Assembly: GCF_000744935.1 (NCBI RefSeq)
Contig: NZ_JQMW01000009.1
Location: forward strand, 744,001 to 808,000
DNA: 64,000 nt
From: Clostridium sp. KNHs214
GTDB taxonomy: Bacteria > Bacillota > Clostridia > Clostridiales > Clostridiaceae
Direction of reading: 5' to 3'
How positions within the stretch are numbered: position 1 is the first letter of the stretch; the number at the start of each line of letters is the position of its first letter. Position numbers and translations under genes: made by a program. Under the pieces are notes generated by a model. It was not told the origin of the DNA. It saw only the letters and a program-made list of their open reading frames with translations, and did not search any database. Positions 33,158 through 41,924 of the stretch are shown here, in pieces.

Positions 33158-33433
33158 GGGTACTCAAAGTTTGAGTACCCTTTAGTTCATTTTGTGAACT
33201 TGTTTAGGTTAGTACGTTTAATTTGACGCTCCCTTTTAAAAGGGTTCGTGAAATTAAACGTACCTAAGTTCATTTTGTGAACTTGTTTGTTAGTACGGAT
33301 TTCGGAAATCACATTTTGTTATGTCTGAAATAGGATTTTCAAAACATAGTGAATTAATGTCACGCTGACAAGGTGAAACACCGGGGTAAGTTAAATTTAG
33401 TCAGTTAATTTTGAAGTCTTTTAAAAGGACTTC
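33158..33433. repeat. Cluster of inverted and direct repeats at prophage right end
   Basis: Successive palindromes: GGGTACTCAAA/TTTGAGTACCC (33158-33180); GTACGTTTAATTT/AAATTAAACGTAC (33212-33224, 33251-33263) enclosing CCCTTTTAAAAGGG; GATTTC/GAAATC near 33300; GAAGTC…GGACTTC (33413-33433). GTTCATTTTGTGAACTTGTTT occurs twice (33185 and 33268). The CTTTTAAAAG word recalls the hairpin elements near the prophage left region. No gene lies in 33097-33577. Confidence 0.55.
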
Positions 33434-33577
33434 GAAATATACTTGTATTTTAGTTTAATATAGTGTTATAATAGATTCTAAATAAACGTATAAACATATA
33501 CAAAATACACCTATAAAAATGAAAAAAATTTATTGGTATTTAATATATTAGAAATCGTAAACCGTTGATATGACTAG

Positions 33578-33673
33578 CTTTTAACTATACACAATGATAA
33601 AGGCAAGCCAACAAATAGTGAATTTATAGCTATGGTAGCTGATAAGCTAAGACTTAAAAATAAAGTTAGCTAG
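33578..33673 (+). pseudogene. 3' fragment of a chromosomal gene, probably cut by prophage integration
   Basis: An open frame without a start codon encodes …[21 protein letters not shown]…, a plausible protein C-terminus, and is followed 5 bp later by a strong terminator. Upstream of 33578 the frame is closed by stops. The simplest reading is that the prophage attachment site lies just left of here and replaced the 5' part of the gene. Protein family not recognised. Confidence 0.45.
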
Positions 33674-33678
33674 ATTAA

Positions 33679-33722
33679 AATAATCTTCCTTATTTGTAAA
33701 GTAAACAATAAGGAGGATTATT
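33679..33722 (+). terminator. Strong terminator after gene fragment
   Basis: AATAATCTTCCTTATT (33679-33694) pairs with AATAAGGAGGATTATT (33707-33722) with one G-T pair; 12-nt loop, then TTTATTAT. Confidence 0.7.
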
Positions 33723-33824
33723 TATTATATAAAATAGACAAAGATATATTTAAGTTATGTAAATTATGCTTGTAGTGACGTTGCGCTATATGTATACATA
33801 GTATAATATAGAGGTGATATGTAT

Positions 33825-34709
33825 ATGAAAATAGCCATTGATATGGGGCATTGTGTGTCTGGATATGATTTGGGAGCACGAAGTCCAGGAATTAAAGAAG
33901 AAAGTTTAACTAGAGAAGTTGGTAGAGAGATAGTTAAAAAGCTGCAGTCCATGGGTCATACTGTTGTAGATTGTACAAAAGAGACCTCCTATAGTGTAAG
34001 TGAATCTCTTTCTTATAGGGCAAATAAGGCTAATGCAAATAATACAGAACTATTTATAAGCATACACTTTAACGCCGGAGGCGGTAATGGTACAGAAATA
34101 TACACTTATAAAGGAAGAAAGCTTAACAGTGCTAGAAATATATTAAATAATATGAGTAAATTAGGATTTAGGAATAGGGGAGTAAAAGATGGAGCTTGGA
34201 TATATGTTGTAAGAAGAACTAAATGTCCAGCTATGCTCATTGAAATTTGCTTTTTAGATAATAAAAAAGATATGGAACTTTACAAGACTTTAGGGAAGAA
34301 TGCAATTGCAGAAGCAATTGTACAGGGATTAGAATTGGAGGATTTAAATTCAAAGCAGGATAAAGATACGGTAGAAATTACTCCTATGCCAGAGTATAGG
34401 AAAAACACTATGATCTTAAGGCTTCAAAAACAACTAAATATTCAATTCAATTCAAAGCTTGTGGAAGATGGGATATTAGGACCTAGGACATTAGCTGCTT
34501 TAGTTATTGTTAGAAAAGGAGCTAAAGGTGAAATAACTAAAATAATTCAAGAAACATTGTTGAAAAAGCAATATAATTTAGGCTCATCAGGTGTAGATGG
34601 TGTGTTTGGACAATTTACTGAAAATGCAGTTAAAGCTTTTCAAAAGAATAAAAATTTAGTAGCAGATGGTATAGTGGGTATAAACACTTGGAAAGCTCTA
34701 CTTGATTAA
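33825..34709 (+). CDS. N-acetylmuramoyl-L-alanine amidase (amidase_3) with peptidoglycan-binding domain
   Basis: 294 residues. Residues 1-175 are the amidase_3 domain: IAIDMGHC zinc His, KEESLTREVG zinc Glu, FISIHFNAGG zinc His and MLIEICFLDN catalytic Glu. Residues 195-294 are a peptidoglycan-binding module (RLQKQLNIQFN…, AFQKNKNLVADGIVGINTWKALL) closely matching the C-terminus of the prophage endolysin. ATG 33825 is 8 bases after GAGGTG, better than 33819. No signal peptide, so export is unclear, as in a phage-derived lysin. Next to spoIIM; a role in sporulation or mother-cell lysis is possible. Confidence 0.8.
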   Translation: MKIAIDMGHCVSGYDLGARSPGIKEESLTREVGREIVKKLQSMGHTVVDCTKETSYSVSESLSYRANKANANNTELFISIHFNAGGGNGTEIYTYKGRKLNSARNILNNMSKLGFRNRGVKDGAWIYVVRRTKCPAMLIEICFLDNKKDMELYKTLGKNAIAEAIVQGLELEDLNSKQDKDTVEITPMPEYRKNTMILRLQKQLNIQFNSKLVEDGILGPRTLAALVIVRKGAKGEITKIIQETLLKKQYNLGSSGVDGVFGQFTENAVKAFQKNKNLVADGIVGINTWKALLD

Positions 34710-34730
34710 AGTAAATAGAAGTAATATTAC

Positions 34731-34772
34731 TCCTCAGTTTGTCATAAATATAATATGATGATAAACTGAGGA
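34731..34772 (+). promoter_or_regulatory. Hairpin overlapping the spoIIM ribosome site
   Basis: TCCTCAGTTT (34731-34740) pairs perfectly with AAACTGAGGA (34763-34772). The right arm includes the first bases of the GAGGAGG ribosome site of spoIIM, so the stem could mask it, or terminate the amidase transcript (GGATTTTAT follows). Confidence 0.5.
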
Positions 34773-34783
34773 GGATTTTATAT

Positions 34784-35407
34784 ATGACAAGTGGTGTGGG
34801 AAATAATTTAAATAAACACATAAAGGATAATACTTCATTATATTTACTCAGCATAGCTTGCATTTTTGTAGGAATGTTTTTGGGGGTGTACTGTGTTAAA
34901 TACATGGGACAAGCTGAAAAAAATACTCTATATGAGTATTTGAATAAGTTTGTAGAAAATATGTCTTCAACCAGTGCAGAGCCTAAAGTTATTTTTATTG
35001 AATCTATAAAAAACATGCTGCCAATGATTTTGGGTATATGGTTTTTAGGATTAACAGTAATAGGAATCCCCATAATATTAATAATAGACATTATAAAGGG
35101 ATTTACATTGGGATTTTCCATAAGTTCATTAATAAATGCTTTAGGCGTAAAAGGAATATGGGTGAGTGTACTTGGACTCATACCTCAAAACATAATATAT
35201 ATACCTTGTATTGTATTTATATCTGTATTAGCTATGCAGTTTTCTTTGTCCATGGTAAAAAATAGATTGAATAAGCAGTGGACTACAAACGTCATTGGTA
35301 AAATTGCTTCTTATTCTCTTATAATATTAATATGCACACTTATATGTTTTATTGGTTTTTTTATAGAAGGATATATAGTTCCAGTTATTATAAAAATAGT
35401 AGTTTAA
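34784..35407 (+). CDS. spoIIM: Stage II sporulation protein M
   Basis: 207 residues with five or six hydrophobic segments (LYLLSIACIFVGMFLGVYCV; MLPMILGIWFLGLTVIGIPIILIIDIIKGFTLGF; LIPQNIIYIPCIVF; IASYSLIILICTLICFIGFF). The IKGFTLGF and LGLIPQN blocks are the SpoIIM signature. SpoIIM forms the DMP complex with SpoIID and SpoIIP that drives septal thinning and engulfment. The xerD and punA genes that follow are in the same order as in Bacillus. Confidence 0.9.
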   Translation: MTSGVGNNLNKHIKDNTSLYLLSIACIFVGMFLGVYCVKYMGQAEKNTLYEYLNKFVENMSSTSAEPKVIFIESIKNMLPMILGIWFLGLTVIGIPIILIIDIIKGFTLGFSISSLINALGVKGIWVSVLGLIPQNIIYIPCIVFISVLAMQFSLSMVKNRLNKQWTTNVIGKIASYSLIILICTLICFIGFFIEGYIVPVIIKIVV

Positions 35408-35484
35408 ATTTCACACATTTAAATTCTATTGAAAAAACAACAAAATTAGTTTAATATAATTTATGAGAGATTAGGTGATTACAT

Positions 35485-36366
35485 ATGAATGAATTAAATT
35501 TAATAGAATATGTAGAAAAATTGAGAAAAAAGAAATTAAGTGAAAATACTATAGAAGCCTATGAGCGAGACATAAAAAGATATCTAGAATTTTTAAATTC
35601 TAGAAATGAAAGTATACAAGAATCTGATACTATTACAATAATGGCATATGTACAGGAATTGCAAAAGAGTAAAATGGCAAATAGCTCTATAGTAAGAAGT
35701 ATAATTTCTATAAGAGGATTTTATATATTTTTAATGAGTAAAGGATTAGTAGAAGATGATCCTACCTATAAATATGAAGTGCCTAAAATTAAAAGGGACA
35801 TACCTAAAGTTCTTACGGTAGAAGAAGTAGATAAACTTTTAAACATGCCAGATTTAAACAGTCACAAAGGCATAAGAGATAAGGCAATGCTTGAAGTTAT
35901 GTATGCTACTGGTATAAAGGTAACAGAACTTTTAAATTTAAACATTTATAGCCTTAATTTAAAACTAGGATATATAAAGTGCAAAGGAACTAAGGAAAAG
36001 GAAAGAATAATTCCCATAGGTTCTTATGCGGTAAATTGTATTGAAGAATACTTAAAAATAAGACCTGAGCTTAATATAAACAATTTAGATTACTTATTTT
36101 TTAATTCTCAAGGAAATAGATTAACGAGACAGGGATTTTGGAAAATAATAAAAGAGTATGCCAAGGATGCTAAAATAAAAAAAAATATAAACTTATATAC
36201 TTTAAGACATTCCTTTGCTGTGCATTTACTTCAAAATGGTGCAGATATAAGGATAGTTCAGGAGTTACTAGGACATACAAGTATAGCAGCAACTCAAATA
36301 TATAGTAGTATTACTAAAAAAAGTAGAATTGCTGAAATATATAATAAGACTCATCCTAGGGCATAA
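35485..36366 (+). CDS. xerD: XerD-type tyrosine recombinase with altered catalytic residues
   Basis: 293 residues: N-terminal SAM-like core-binding domain ([18 protein letters not shown]) and catalytic domain. The tyrosine is Y273 (TQIYSSI), the late His H264 (LLGHTS), and Arg R241 with the following His is in YTLRHSF. But the first catalytic Arg is Lys (K145 in [10 protein letters not shown]; usually TGLRxSEL), and the first His of HxLRH is Tyr (Y238). In Bacillus the gene at this place (ripX) is XerD for chromosome dimer resolution. The two changes suggest altered or lost strand cleavage. Confidence 0.75.
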   Translation: MNELNLIEYVEKLRKKKLSENTIEAYERDIKRYLEFLNSRNESIQESDTITIMAYVQELQKSKMANSSIVRSIISIRGFYIFLMSKGLVEDDPTYKYEVPKIKRDIPKVLTVEEVDKLLNMPDLNSHKGIRDKAMLEVMYATGIKVTELLNLNIYSLNLKLGYIKCKGTKEKERIIPIGSYAVNCIEEYLKIRPELNINNLDYLFFNSQGNRLTRQGFWKIIKEYAKDAKIKKNINLYTLRHSFAVHLLQNGADIRIVQELLGHTSIAATQIYSSITKKSRIAEIYNKTHPRA

Positions 36367-36420
36367 TATAATAATGTATTTAAAATAGGTATGAAATATA
36401 ACATATGATAATTTGATTGT

Positions 36421-36463
36421 GTCACAAAATTTAAATTACATGGTTAAATTTGATTTTTGTGAC
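36421..36463. promoter_or_regulatory. Inverted repeat upstream of punA
   Basis: GTCACAAAA (36421-36429) and TTTTGTGAC (36455-36463) are exact inverses, with TTAAA/TTTAA inside. It lies 45 bp before punA and could be an operator or a leader hairpin; no known regulator matched with confidence. Confidence 0.45.
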
Positions 36464-36507
36464 TTAATCATAATATAAATTATATATAAGATCAAGGAGG
36501 ACTACAT

Positions 36508-37323
36508 ATGGAGCTATCAAAGTTAATGGAAAGTGTTGAATATGTAAAAAGCAAAATTAATGGTGAGCCTGAAATAGGAATTATATTAGGTTCTGGATTA
36601 GGGGACATAGCAGAGGAAGTAGAAGATAAAATTACAATAAAATATTCAGAAGTTCCAAATATGCCTGCATCTACTGTTAAAGGTCATGCTGGACAATTTG
36701 TATTTGGAAATTTAAATGGAAAGAAAGTAATAATGATGCAGGGAAGATTTCACTATTATGAAGGAAACCCTATGTCACTTTTATCATTACCAGTTTATAT
36801 AATGAAATATTTAGGAGTTAAGAATTTAATAGTTACTAATGCAGCTGGTGGAGTAAACATGAGCTTTAATCCAGGAGATTTAATGATAATAACAGATCAT
36901 ATAAATTTTGCAAGTAATAACCCATTAATAGGTAAGAATGAAGATGAAATAGGACCAAGATTCCCAGATATGTCAGAAGCATATAGCAAAGAATTAAGAA
37001 ATTTGGTTAAAGAAATAGCAGAAGGATTAAGCATAGATGTTAAAGAGGGTGTTTATGTAATGATGACAGGCCCAACTTATGAAACTCCTGCAGAAATAAG
37101 GATGATTAGATTTTTAGGAGGAGATGCAGTGGGAATGTCAACAGTTCCAGAAGTTATAGCTGCAAATCATTGTGGAATGAAAGTTTTAGGAATATCTTGT
37201 ATAACAAATATGGCAGCTGGAATATTAGACCAACCACTAAACCACGCTGAGGTTATCGAAACGTCTAATAAGGTGAAAAGTAGCTTTATAGGTCTAGTGA
37301 AAGAAATAATAAAGAATATGTAA
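36508..37323 (+). CDS. punA: Purine nucleoside phosphorylase (trimeric type)
   Basis: 271 residues. ILGSGLGDIAEEV phosphate-loop, VTNAAGGVNMSF base-site strand, MTGPTYETPAEIRM, and GMSTVPEVIAANHCGMKVLGISCITNMA with the purine-binding Glu/Asn. Splits inosine and guanosine with phosphate to give the base and ribose-1-phosphate. Length and motifs are those of the low-molecular-mass trimeric family. AAGGAGG ribosome site. Confidence 0.9.
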   Translation: MELSKLMESVEYVKSKINGEPEIGIILGSGLGDIAEEVEDKITIKYSEVPNMPASTVKGHAGQFVFGNLNGKKVIMMQGRFHYYEGNPMSLLSLPVYIMKYLGVKNLIVTNAAGGVNMSFNPGDLMIITDHINFASNNPLIGKNEDEIGPRFPDMSEAYSKELRNLVKEIAEGLSIDVKEGVYVMMTGPTYETPAEIRMIRFLGGDAVGMSTVPEVIAANHCGMKVLGISCITNMAAGILDQPLNHAEVIETSNKVKSSFIGLVKEIIKNM

Positions 37324-37373
37324 ATTCATTTACATAGAATATTTTTAAAGTGGTGTATTTTTATTAAAAGTTG

Positions 37374-37386
37374 TGAAAGCGCTTAC
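37374..37386. promoter_or_regulatory. Candidate CcpA (cre) site
   Basis: TGAAAGCGCTTAC matches the cre consensus (TGnAAnCGnTnnCA type) in its palindromic core AAAGCGCTT. Between punA and the dacF-type gene; may mediate carbon control of either. Confidence 0.5.
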
Positions 37387-37415
37387 TTAACAAGGATTAT
37401 AATGACTATTGTAAA

Positions 37416-37455
37416 ATAAAACCTATATTTAATTATAGGTTTTATTTTATTTTCT
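37416..37455 (+). terminator. Terminator after punA
   Basis: ATAAAACCTATA (37416-37427) pairs perfectly with TATAGGTTTTAT (37434-37445), 6-nt loop, T-rich tail. Confidence 0.7.
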
Positions 37456-37519
37456 GTGATAATATTTTGAACTATTGGTAAAAATAAAATTAGAAAAATA
37501 TATGAAAGGAAGGATATAT

Positions 37520-38701
37520 GTGAAGAGGTTTAATAAATTTGCTATAAGTTTATTTTTACTTTTATGCTTTTTATCTCAAAATGTTATAGTAGCGTTAGCA
37601 CAAGAGCCTAGTTCAGGTGGAATAGATGTTGAAGCTAAAGCGGCATTACTTATGGAACCTACCACAGGAGAGATAATATATGAAAAAAACTCCAAAGAAA
37701 AATTTGCTCCAGCTTCCGTTACTAAAATAATGACTATGCTTATTACCATGGAGGCTATAGATGGTGGTAAAATAAAACTTTCAGATAAGGTAACTGTAAG
37801 TGAAAATGCTAAAAAAATGGGCCAAGGTGGCAATAGCAGTATGCTTTTAGATACTGGTGAAATGAGAACAGTGGAGGAGCTTTTAAAAGGTATTGCTATA
37901 GCATCAGGTAATGATGCTTCTGTTGCCATGGCTGAATATCTAGCAGGAAGTGAAGAAAATTTTGTAAAAATCATGAATAAAAGAGCTAATGAATTGGGTA
38001 TGAAGGATACTACTTTTAAAAATTGCCATGGTATATCAGTAGATGGACATTTAACTACAGCTTATGATATATCTATAATGTCTAGGGAACTTCTAAAACA
38101 CCCTAAAATACTTAAATACACAGGAACTTATATGGAAACTATATCTGAAGGAAGAAAGAGCCCTATAGGACTAGTAAATCACAATAAGTTAGTTAGATTC
38201 TTTAAAGGTTGTGATGGCTTAAAAACAGGATATACTAGTGAAGCTAAGTATTGTATATCTGCTACAGCAGTTAGAGATGGTGTGAGAATGCTTGCAGTAG
38301 TTATGGGATCACCTACATACAAAATACGCAATAAGGAAGCTACTAATCTTATGAATTATGGATTTTCTAAGTTTTCAGTGGAAAAAATAATTACCAAAGG
38401 CAGGGATTTAGGAAAAATAGATTTGAATAAAAAAGGTGATAGATTTTTCATGGTAAGATCTAATGATGATTTGAATATAGTAGTTCCAAAAGGTGAAAAA
38501 TCCAAAATAGACAAAAAGTTTATAATAGATAAAGGTAAGAAGCAATATAAAAAAGGTGAAAAAGTAGGATATTGTGAAGTATATGTGGGAGGTAAATTGT
38601 ATACTAAAATACCTATTTATAGTGATAGAGATATAAAAGCCAATACTATACTAGATAATATAAAAGAAAATATGCAAAAAATATTTGATAATGCAGTATA
38701 A
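37520..38701 (+). CDS. dacF: D-alanyl-D-alanine carboxypeptidase (DacF/PBP5 type)
   Basis: 393 residues from GTG 37520, spaced after AAAGGAAGGA. Signal peptide FAISLFLLLCFLSQNVIVALA. Penicillin-binding motifs SxxK (PASVTKIM), SGN (IASGNDAS) and KTG (LKTGYTSEA) stand in order; a C-terminal beta domain begins near residue 290. Trims the terminal D-alanine from peptidoglycan stem peptides outside the membrane. In Bacillus the gene after punA is dacF, expressed in the forespore; the same role is inferred here. Confidence 0.85.
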   Translation: MKRFNKFAISLFLLLCFLSQNVIVALAQEPSSGGIDVEAKAALLMEPTTGEIIYEKNSKEKFAPASVTKIMTMLITMEAIDGGKIKLSDKVTVSENAKKMGQGGNSSMLLDTGEMRTVEELLKGIAIASGNDASVAMAEYLAGSEENFVKIMNKRANELGMKDTTFKNCHGISVDGHLTTAYDISIMSRELLKHPKILKYTGTYMETISEGRKSPIGLVNHNKLVRFFKGCDGLKTGYTSEAKYCISATAVRDGVRMLAVVMGSPTYKIRNKEATNLMNYGFSKFSVEKIITKGRDLGKIDLNKKGDRFFMVRSNDDLNIVVPKGEKSKIDKKFIIDKGKKQYKKGEKVGYCEVYVGGKLYTKIPIYSDRDIKANTILDNIKENMQKIFDNAV

Positions 38702-38722
38702 AGTATTGTATTATTAAGATAT

Positions 38723-38760
38723 AGTCGGCAAGAGAAACGGATTCTTTTGTCGACTTATTT
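38723..38760 (+). terminator. Terminator after dacF-type gene
   Basis: AGTCGGCAAGAGAA pairs with TTCTTTTGTCGACT with two mismatches, followed by TATTTT. Confidence 0.6.
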
Positions 38761-38781
38761 TAATAAATATGAAGGGAACAT

Positions 38782-39975
38782 ATGAAGATGTTAAATTTTT
38801 CTATAACAGATTCTTTAAATGAAAATGAAAAATATATTTTCAATATTTTAGTGGAATATTTTAAAAGAGATAATATAAAATCTTATGTAGTAGGGGGCGC
38901 AGTTAGGGATAACTTATTAAAAATACCACCCAAAGATGTTGATATAGCAGTAGAAGGAGATTTTGAACTTATTATAAAAAAGCTCCCATTAGTGGAGAGA
39001 GTTATTTATCATGAAAGATTTAAAACTTCTAGTGTATATTTTAAAAATGGAGCTCAGTTTGACATAATAAGATGCAGAAAAGAAAGTTATATAAAGAATG
39101 GTTCATTGCCTGAAGTTTATCCTGCTACTATAGTCGAAGATTTGGCTAGAAGAGATTTCACAATTAATGCAGTAGCTTATGATATAATAAATAATTGTTT
39201 AATAGATCCATATAATGGTATAGAACATATCAAAAGAAAAATTATAAAAAAAATTAAAGATGACTCCTATAAGGAAGATCCTACAAGAATTTTTAGAGCA
39301 GTAAGATATGCAGTAAGATATGGGTTTATATTAGAAGATGAAGATGAAATATTAAGATGTGTAGAAAAAGATGTGTTCTCGACTATAAGTTATGATAGGA
39401 TAATGAAAGAAATAATGCTTATGGCAGGAGAGAATGGATGGCAACAAAATATATATGAATGTTTTCGCCTAAATATAATAAAGTCATCAAAGAAATCTTT
39501 ATTTCATAATAAAGTGGAGTTAAAGGATCATTTAAATATTAGACTTTGTAGTATATACAGAGTACTTAATGATTCTACCATAAAGAATGTATTTAAAAAT
39601 AACTCAATACTAGAAAAAAATTTAAAGAAAGCTTTTCAGGAATATGAAGGAATAGAAATGGAGTTATTAAAATGCTGGGACAACAATCACATATTTAATA
39701 TATTAGATAAGTGCAATTCTTATGATTTAGTACTTTTAGGATATAACACAAAACTTACTTATAAATTACTTAACTATATAAATTTAAAAGATAAATATAG
39801 AGAAATAAAAGCTAAATGTTTATTAGAGTTAGGAATAGAAAAAGGAAGACTAATTCGTGATATAATAGAAGAGATAAGAAGGGTAAGATTAAACACACTT
39901 TTAGAAATAGATGAAAATTATATAAGAAATAATATAGGAGAGATACTAAATGGCATTAAACATAAAAATACATAA
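38782..39975 (+). CDS. tRNA CCA / poly(A) nucleotidyltransferase family protein
   Basis: 397 residues. SYVVGGAVRDNLLKIPPKDVDIAV holds the class II nucleotidyltransferase motif (GG then D-x-D), followed by RRDFTINAVAYD, IDPYNGIEHIKR and EDPTRIFRAVRYAVRYGF (base-selecting EDxxR). The C-terminal half is a diverged helical domain without an HD motif. Members add CCA to tRNA or poly(A) tails; which one is not decidable here. Overlaps scpA by 26 bases. Confidence 0.8.
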   Translation: MKMLNFSITDSLNENEKYIFNILVEYFKRDNIKSYVVGGAVRDNLLKIPPKDVDIAVEGDFELIIKKLPLVERVIYHERFKTSSVYFKNGAQFDIIRCRKESYIKNGSLPEVYPATIVEDLARRDFTINAVAYDIINNCLIDPYNGIEHIKRKIIKKIKDDSYKEDPTRIFRAVRYAVRYGFILEDEDEILRCVEKDVFSTISYDRIMKEIMLMAGENGWQQNIYECFRLNIIKSSKKSLFHNKVELKDHLNIRLCSIYRVLNDSTIKNVFKNNSILEKNLKKAFQEYEGIEMELLKCWDNNHIFNILDKCNSYDLVLLGYNTKLTYKLLNYINLKDKYREIKAKCLLELGIEKGRLIRDIIEEIRRVRLNTLLEIDENYIRNNIGEILNGIKHKNT

Positions 39976-40741
39976 TTTTGAGGGGCCATTTGACCTTTTA
40001 CTACACCTTATTAAAAAAAATCAAATGGATATATATCATATTAGAATTCATGAAATTACAAAGCAATATATGGATTATATAAATACCATGAAGGAAATGG
40101 ATTTAGAAATTACATCGGAATTTATAGTTATAGCAGCAACTCTTTTGGAGATAAAATCCAGAATGCTTTTACCTAAAGTTACTGTGGACAAGGATCAAGA
40201 ACCAGAAGAAGATCCAGAGGAATTCTTATTAAAAAAACTTATAGAGTACAATAAATTTAAAAAAGCTGCAGAATTTTTTAAGGAAAAAGAAATAGTAACA
40301 GGAGCAACTTTTGGAAAGAAACCAGAAATTATTGAAGAAAAGAAGAGTTATAATGAAGAGGATTTTTTAAAGAATATAACTATGTTGGAATTATTTAATA
40401 TATACAGCGAGCTTATGAGTAATTATCTTAATAAACTAAATAAAAATAGCGCCATAGAAAAGGAACTTTTAATTGATAATTTTAAGGTGGAAGATAAAAT
40501 GGCTGTTTTAAAATATAAAATGCAGCAAAACCATAAGCTGAAATTCTCAGATGTGATGAGAGAGTGTAGAAAAAAAATGGAGGTTATAGTGACATTTTTA
40601 GCTCTATTAGAATTGGTTAGGTTAAGAGTTGTAAAAGCATATCAACAGGATAATTTTAGTGAAATATTTATAGAAAGGATAGAAGAAAAAGATGGAATTT
40701 ATGAGCCAGATGGAGATAGAGACAGTGTCTCAAAAGAATAG
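39950..40741 (+). CDS. scpA: Segregation and condensation protein A
   Basis: 263 residues. FEGPFDLLLHLIKKNQMDIYHI and ITKQYMDYI at the N-terminus are the kleisin ScpA signature; ATLLEIKSRMLLP follows; the C-terminal winged helix (VVTFLALLELVRLRVVKAYQQD…FSEIFIE) closes it. It bridges SMC heads in the condensin complex. The start lies inside the preceding gene, and scpB starts inside scpA, so the three are translationally linked. Confidence 0.9.
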   Translation: MALNIKIHNFEGPFDLLLHLIKKNQMDIYHIRIHEITKQYMDYINTMKEMDLEITSEFIVIAATLLEIKSRMLLPKVTVDKDQEPEEDPEEFLLKKLIEYNKFKKAAEFFKEKEIVTGATFGKKPEIIEEKKSYNEEDFLKNITMLELFNIYSELMSNYLNKLNKNSAIEKELLIDNFKVEDKMAVLKYKMQQNHKLKFSDVMRECRKKMEVIVTFLALLELVRLRVVKAYQQDNFSEIFIERIEEKDGIYEPDGDRDSVSKE

Positions 40742-41480
40742 AATTTTTTCTATAGTGGAGTCCCTTTTATTTGTAAGTGGAGAGCCTATGAAATCCAAAC
40801 ATTTAGCTTCTATATTGGAGTATTCTAAAGATGGAATAGAAGATTTAATGCAGGAAATGATAGAAAGCTATGGTGATGATGCTAGAGGAATCAAAATAAT
40901 TAAGATAGATGATTCATATCAAATAGTTACAAAGCCGGAAAATAGCGTATATATACAAAAATTATTAAATATAAATGTAAGACAATCTTTATCCCAAGCA
41001 GCATTGGAGACTTTAGCTATAATAGCTTACAAGCAACCTATAACTAGGATAGAGGTAGAAGAAATAAGAGGGGTTAAATGTGATAAAGCTGTGGTGAATT
41101 TAGTAGAAAAAGGGCTAGTAAAGGAATGCGGAAGAAAAGAAGTACCTGGTAGACCCATACTATATGCAACCAGTGATATATTTTTAAAGCATTTCGGACT
41201 AGAAAGCTTAGGGGATATGCCTGATTTAAGCGAATTTGCGGAACCAATAGCAGAGGAAGAGGAAATTAAAGATTCAGAGAATATGTTAGAATTACAATAT
41301 AGGACAGGTAATATGGAAAATATAGATAAAGAGCCTATTATGGAAGATATAGAGATTATAGCCAAAGAACCTGTTATAGATAATATAGAAAACAGAGATA
41401 AAGAATCTGTGATAAATAATATAGATAATACAAACAATATAGAAAGTGTAGCCAATATAAAAGAAATAGAAGAGGAATAA
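40692..41480 (+). CDS. scpB: Segregation and condensation protein B
   Basis: 262 residues. IFSIVESLLFVSGEPMKSKHLASIL and YKQPITRIEVEEIRGVKCDKAVVNLVEKGLV are the two winged-helix modules of ScpB; GRPILYATSDIFLKHFGL is the conserved third block. A C-terminal 65-residue acidic tail with repeated EPxxDNIE-type units is an odd extension. Start is uncertain: in-frame ATGs at 40692, 40701 and 40710 lack clear ribosome sites. Binds ScpA in the SMC complex. Confidence 0.9.
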   Translation: MEFMSQMEIETVSQKNRIFSIVESLLFVSGEPMKSKHLASILEYSKDGIEDLMQEMIESYGDDARGIKIIKIDDSYQIVTKPENSVYIQKLLNINVRQSLSQAALETLAIIAYKQPITRIEVEEIRGVKCDKAVVNLVEKGLVKECGRKEVPGRPILYATSDIFLKHFGLESLGDMPDLSEFAEPIAEEEEIKDSENMLELQYRTGNMENIDKEPIMEDIEIIAKEPVIDNIENRDKESVINNIDNTNNIESVANIKEIEEE

Positions 41481-41507
41481 AAGGACTAAAGCCTTTTATT
41501 CCTCTTC
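41471..41507. terminator. Bidirectional terminator between scpB and ytfJ
   Basis: AAGAGGAATAAAAGG (41471-41485) and CCTTTTATTCCTCTT (41493-41507) form a perfect 15-bp stem with a 7-nt loop. It includes the stop codons of both converging genes. Confidence 0.85.
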
Positions 41508-41924
41508 TTTACATTGCTCTTTCTTATCTTTTTTATTATTTTTTTTATCCTTAAATATAGGCATATCTTTTATGGTGTCTATGATTTGAGGCATAGAGTC
41601 TATTACTTTGTCATAAGTATTCTTTTGATCTAGGGAAAGAAGTCTTAAAGAATCTGGTTTAATTACTAAAAATGCTACAGGTTTTACAGTAACTCCAGCT
41701 CCTGAGCCACCTCCAAAGGGAAAATCAGGGTTATCGGCAGAAGCTTTACAATTTGCAAATTCACTACCTCCAGCTACAAAACCAAAAGATACTTTAGAAA
41801 TTGGAAGTATTAAAGCTCCATCTTTAGATTCTATGGGTGTACCTACTATGGTATTTACATCTACCATGTCTTTAATATTTTCCATGGTGGTTTTCATAAA
41901 GTTTTCTATAGGATTGTTTTCCAT
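41496..41924 (-). CDS. ytfJ: GerW/YtfJ family sporulation protein
   Basis: 142 residues. NPIENFMKTTMENIKDMVDVNTIVGTPIESKDGALILPISKVSFGFVAGG and the glycine-rich FPFGGGSGAGVTVKPVAFLVI are diagnostic. YtfJ (GerW) is a forespore-made protein needed for spore germination with some nutrients. The lysine/glutamate tail is charged. Downstream of a DUF2953 gene, the usual partner in spore formers. GGAGG before the ATG. Confidence 0.9.
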   Translation of the reverse strand: MENNPIENFMKTTMENIKDMVDVNTIVGTPIESKDGALILPISKVSFGFVAGGSEFANCKASADNPDFPFGGGSGAGVTVKPVAFLVIKPDSLRLLSLDQKNTYDKVIDSMPQIIDTIKDMPIFKDKKNNKKDKKEQCKEEE

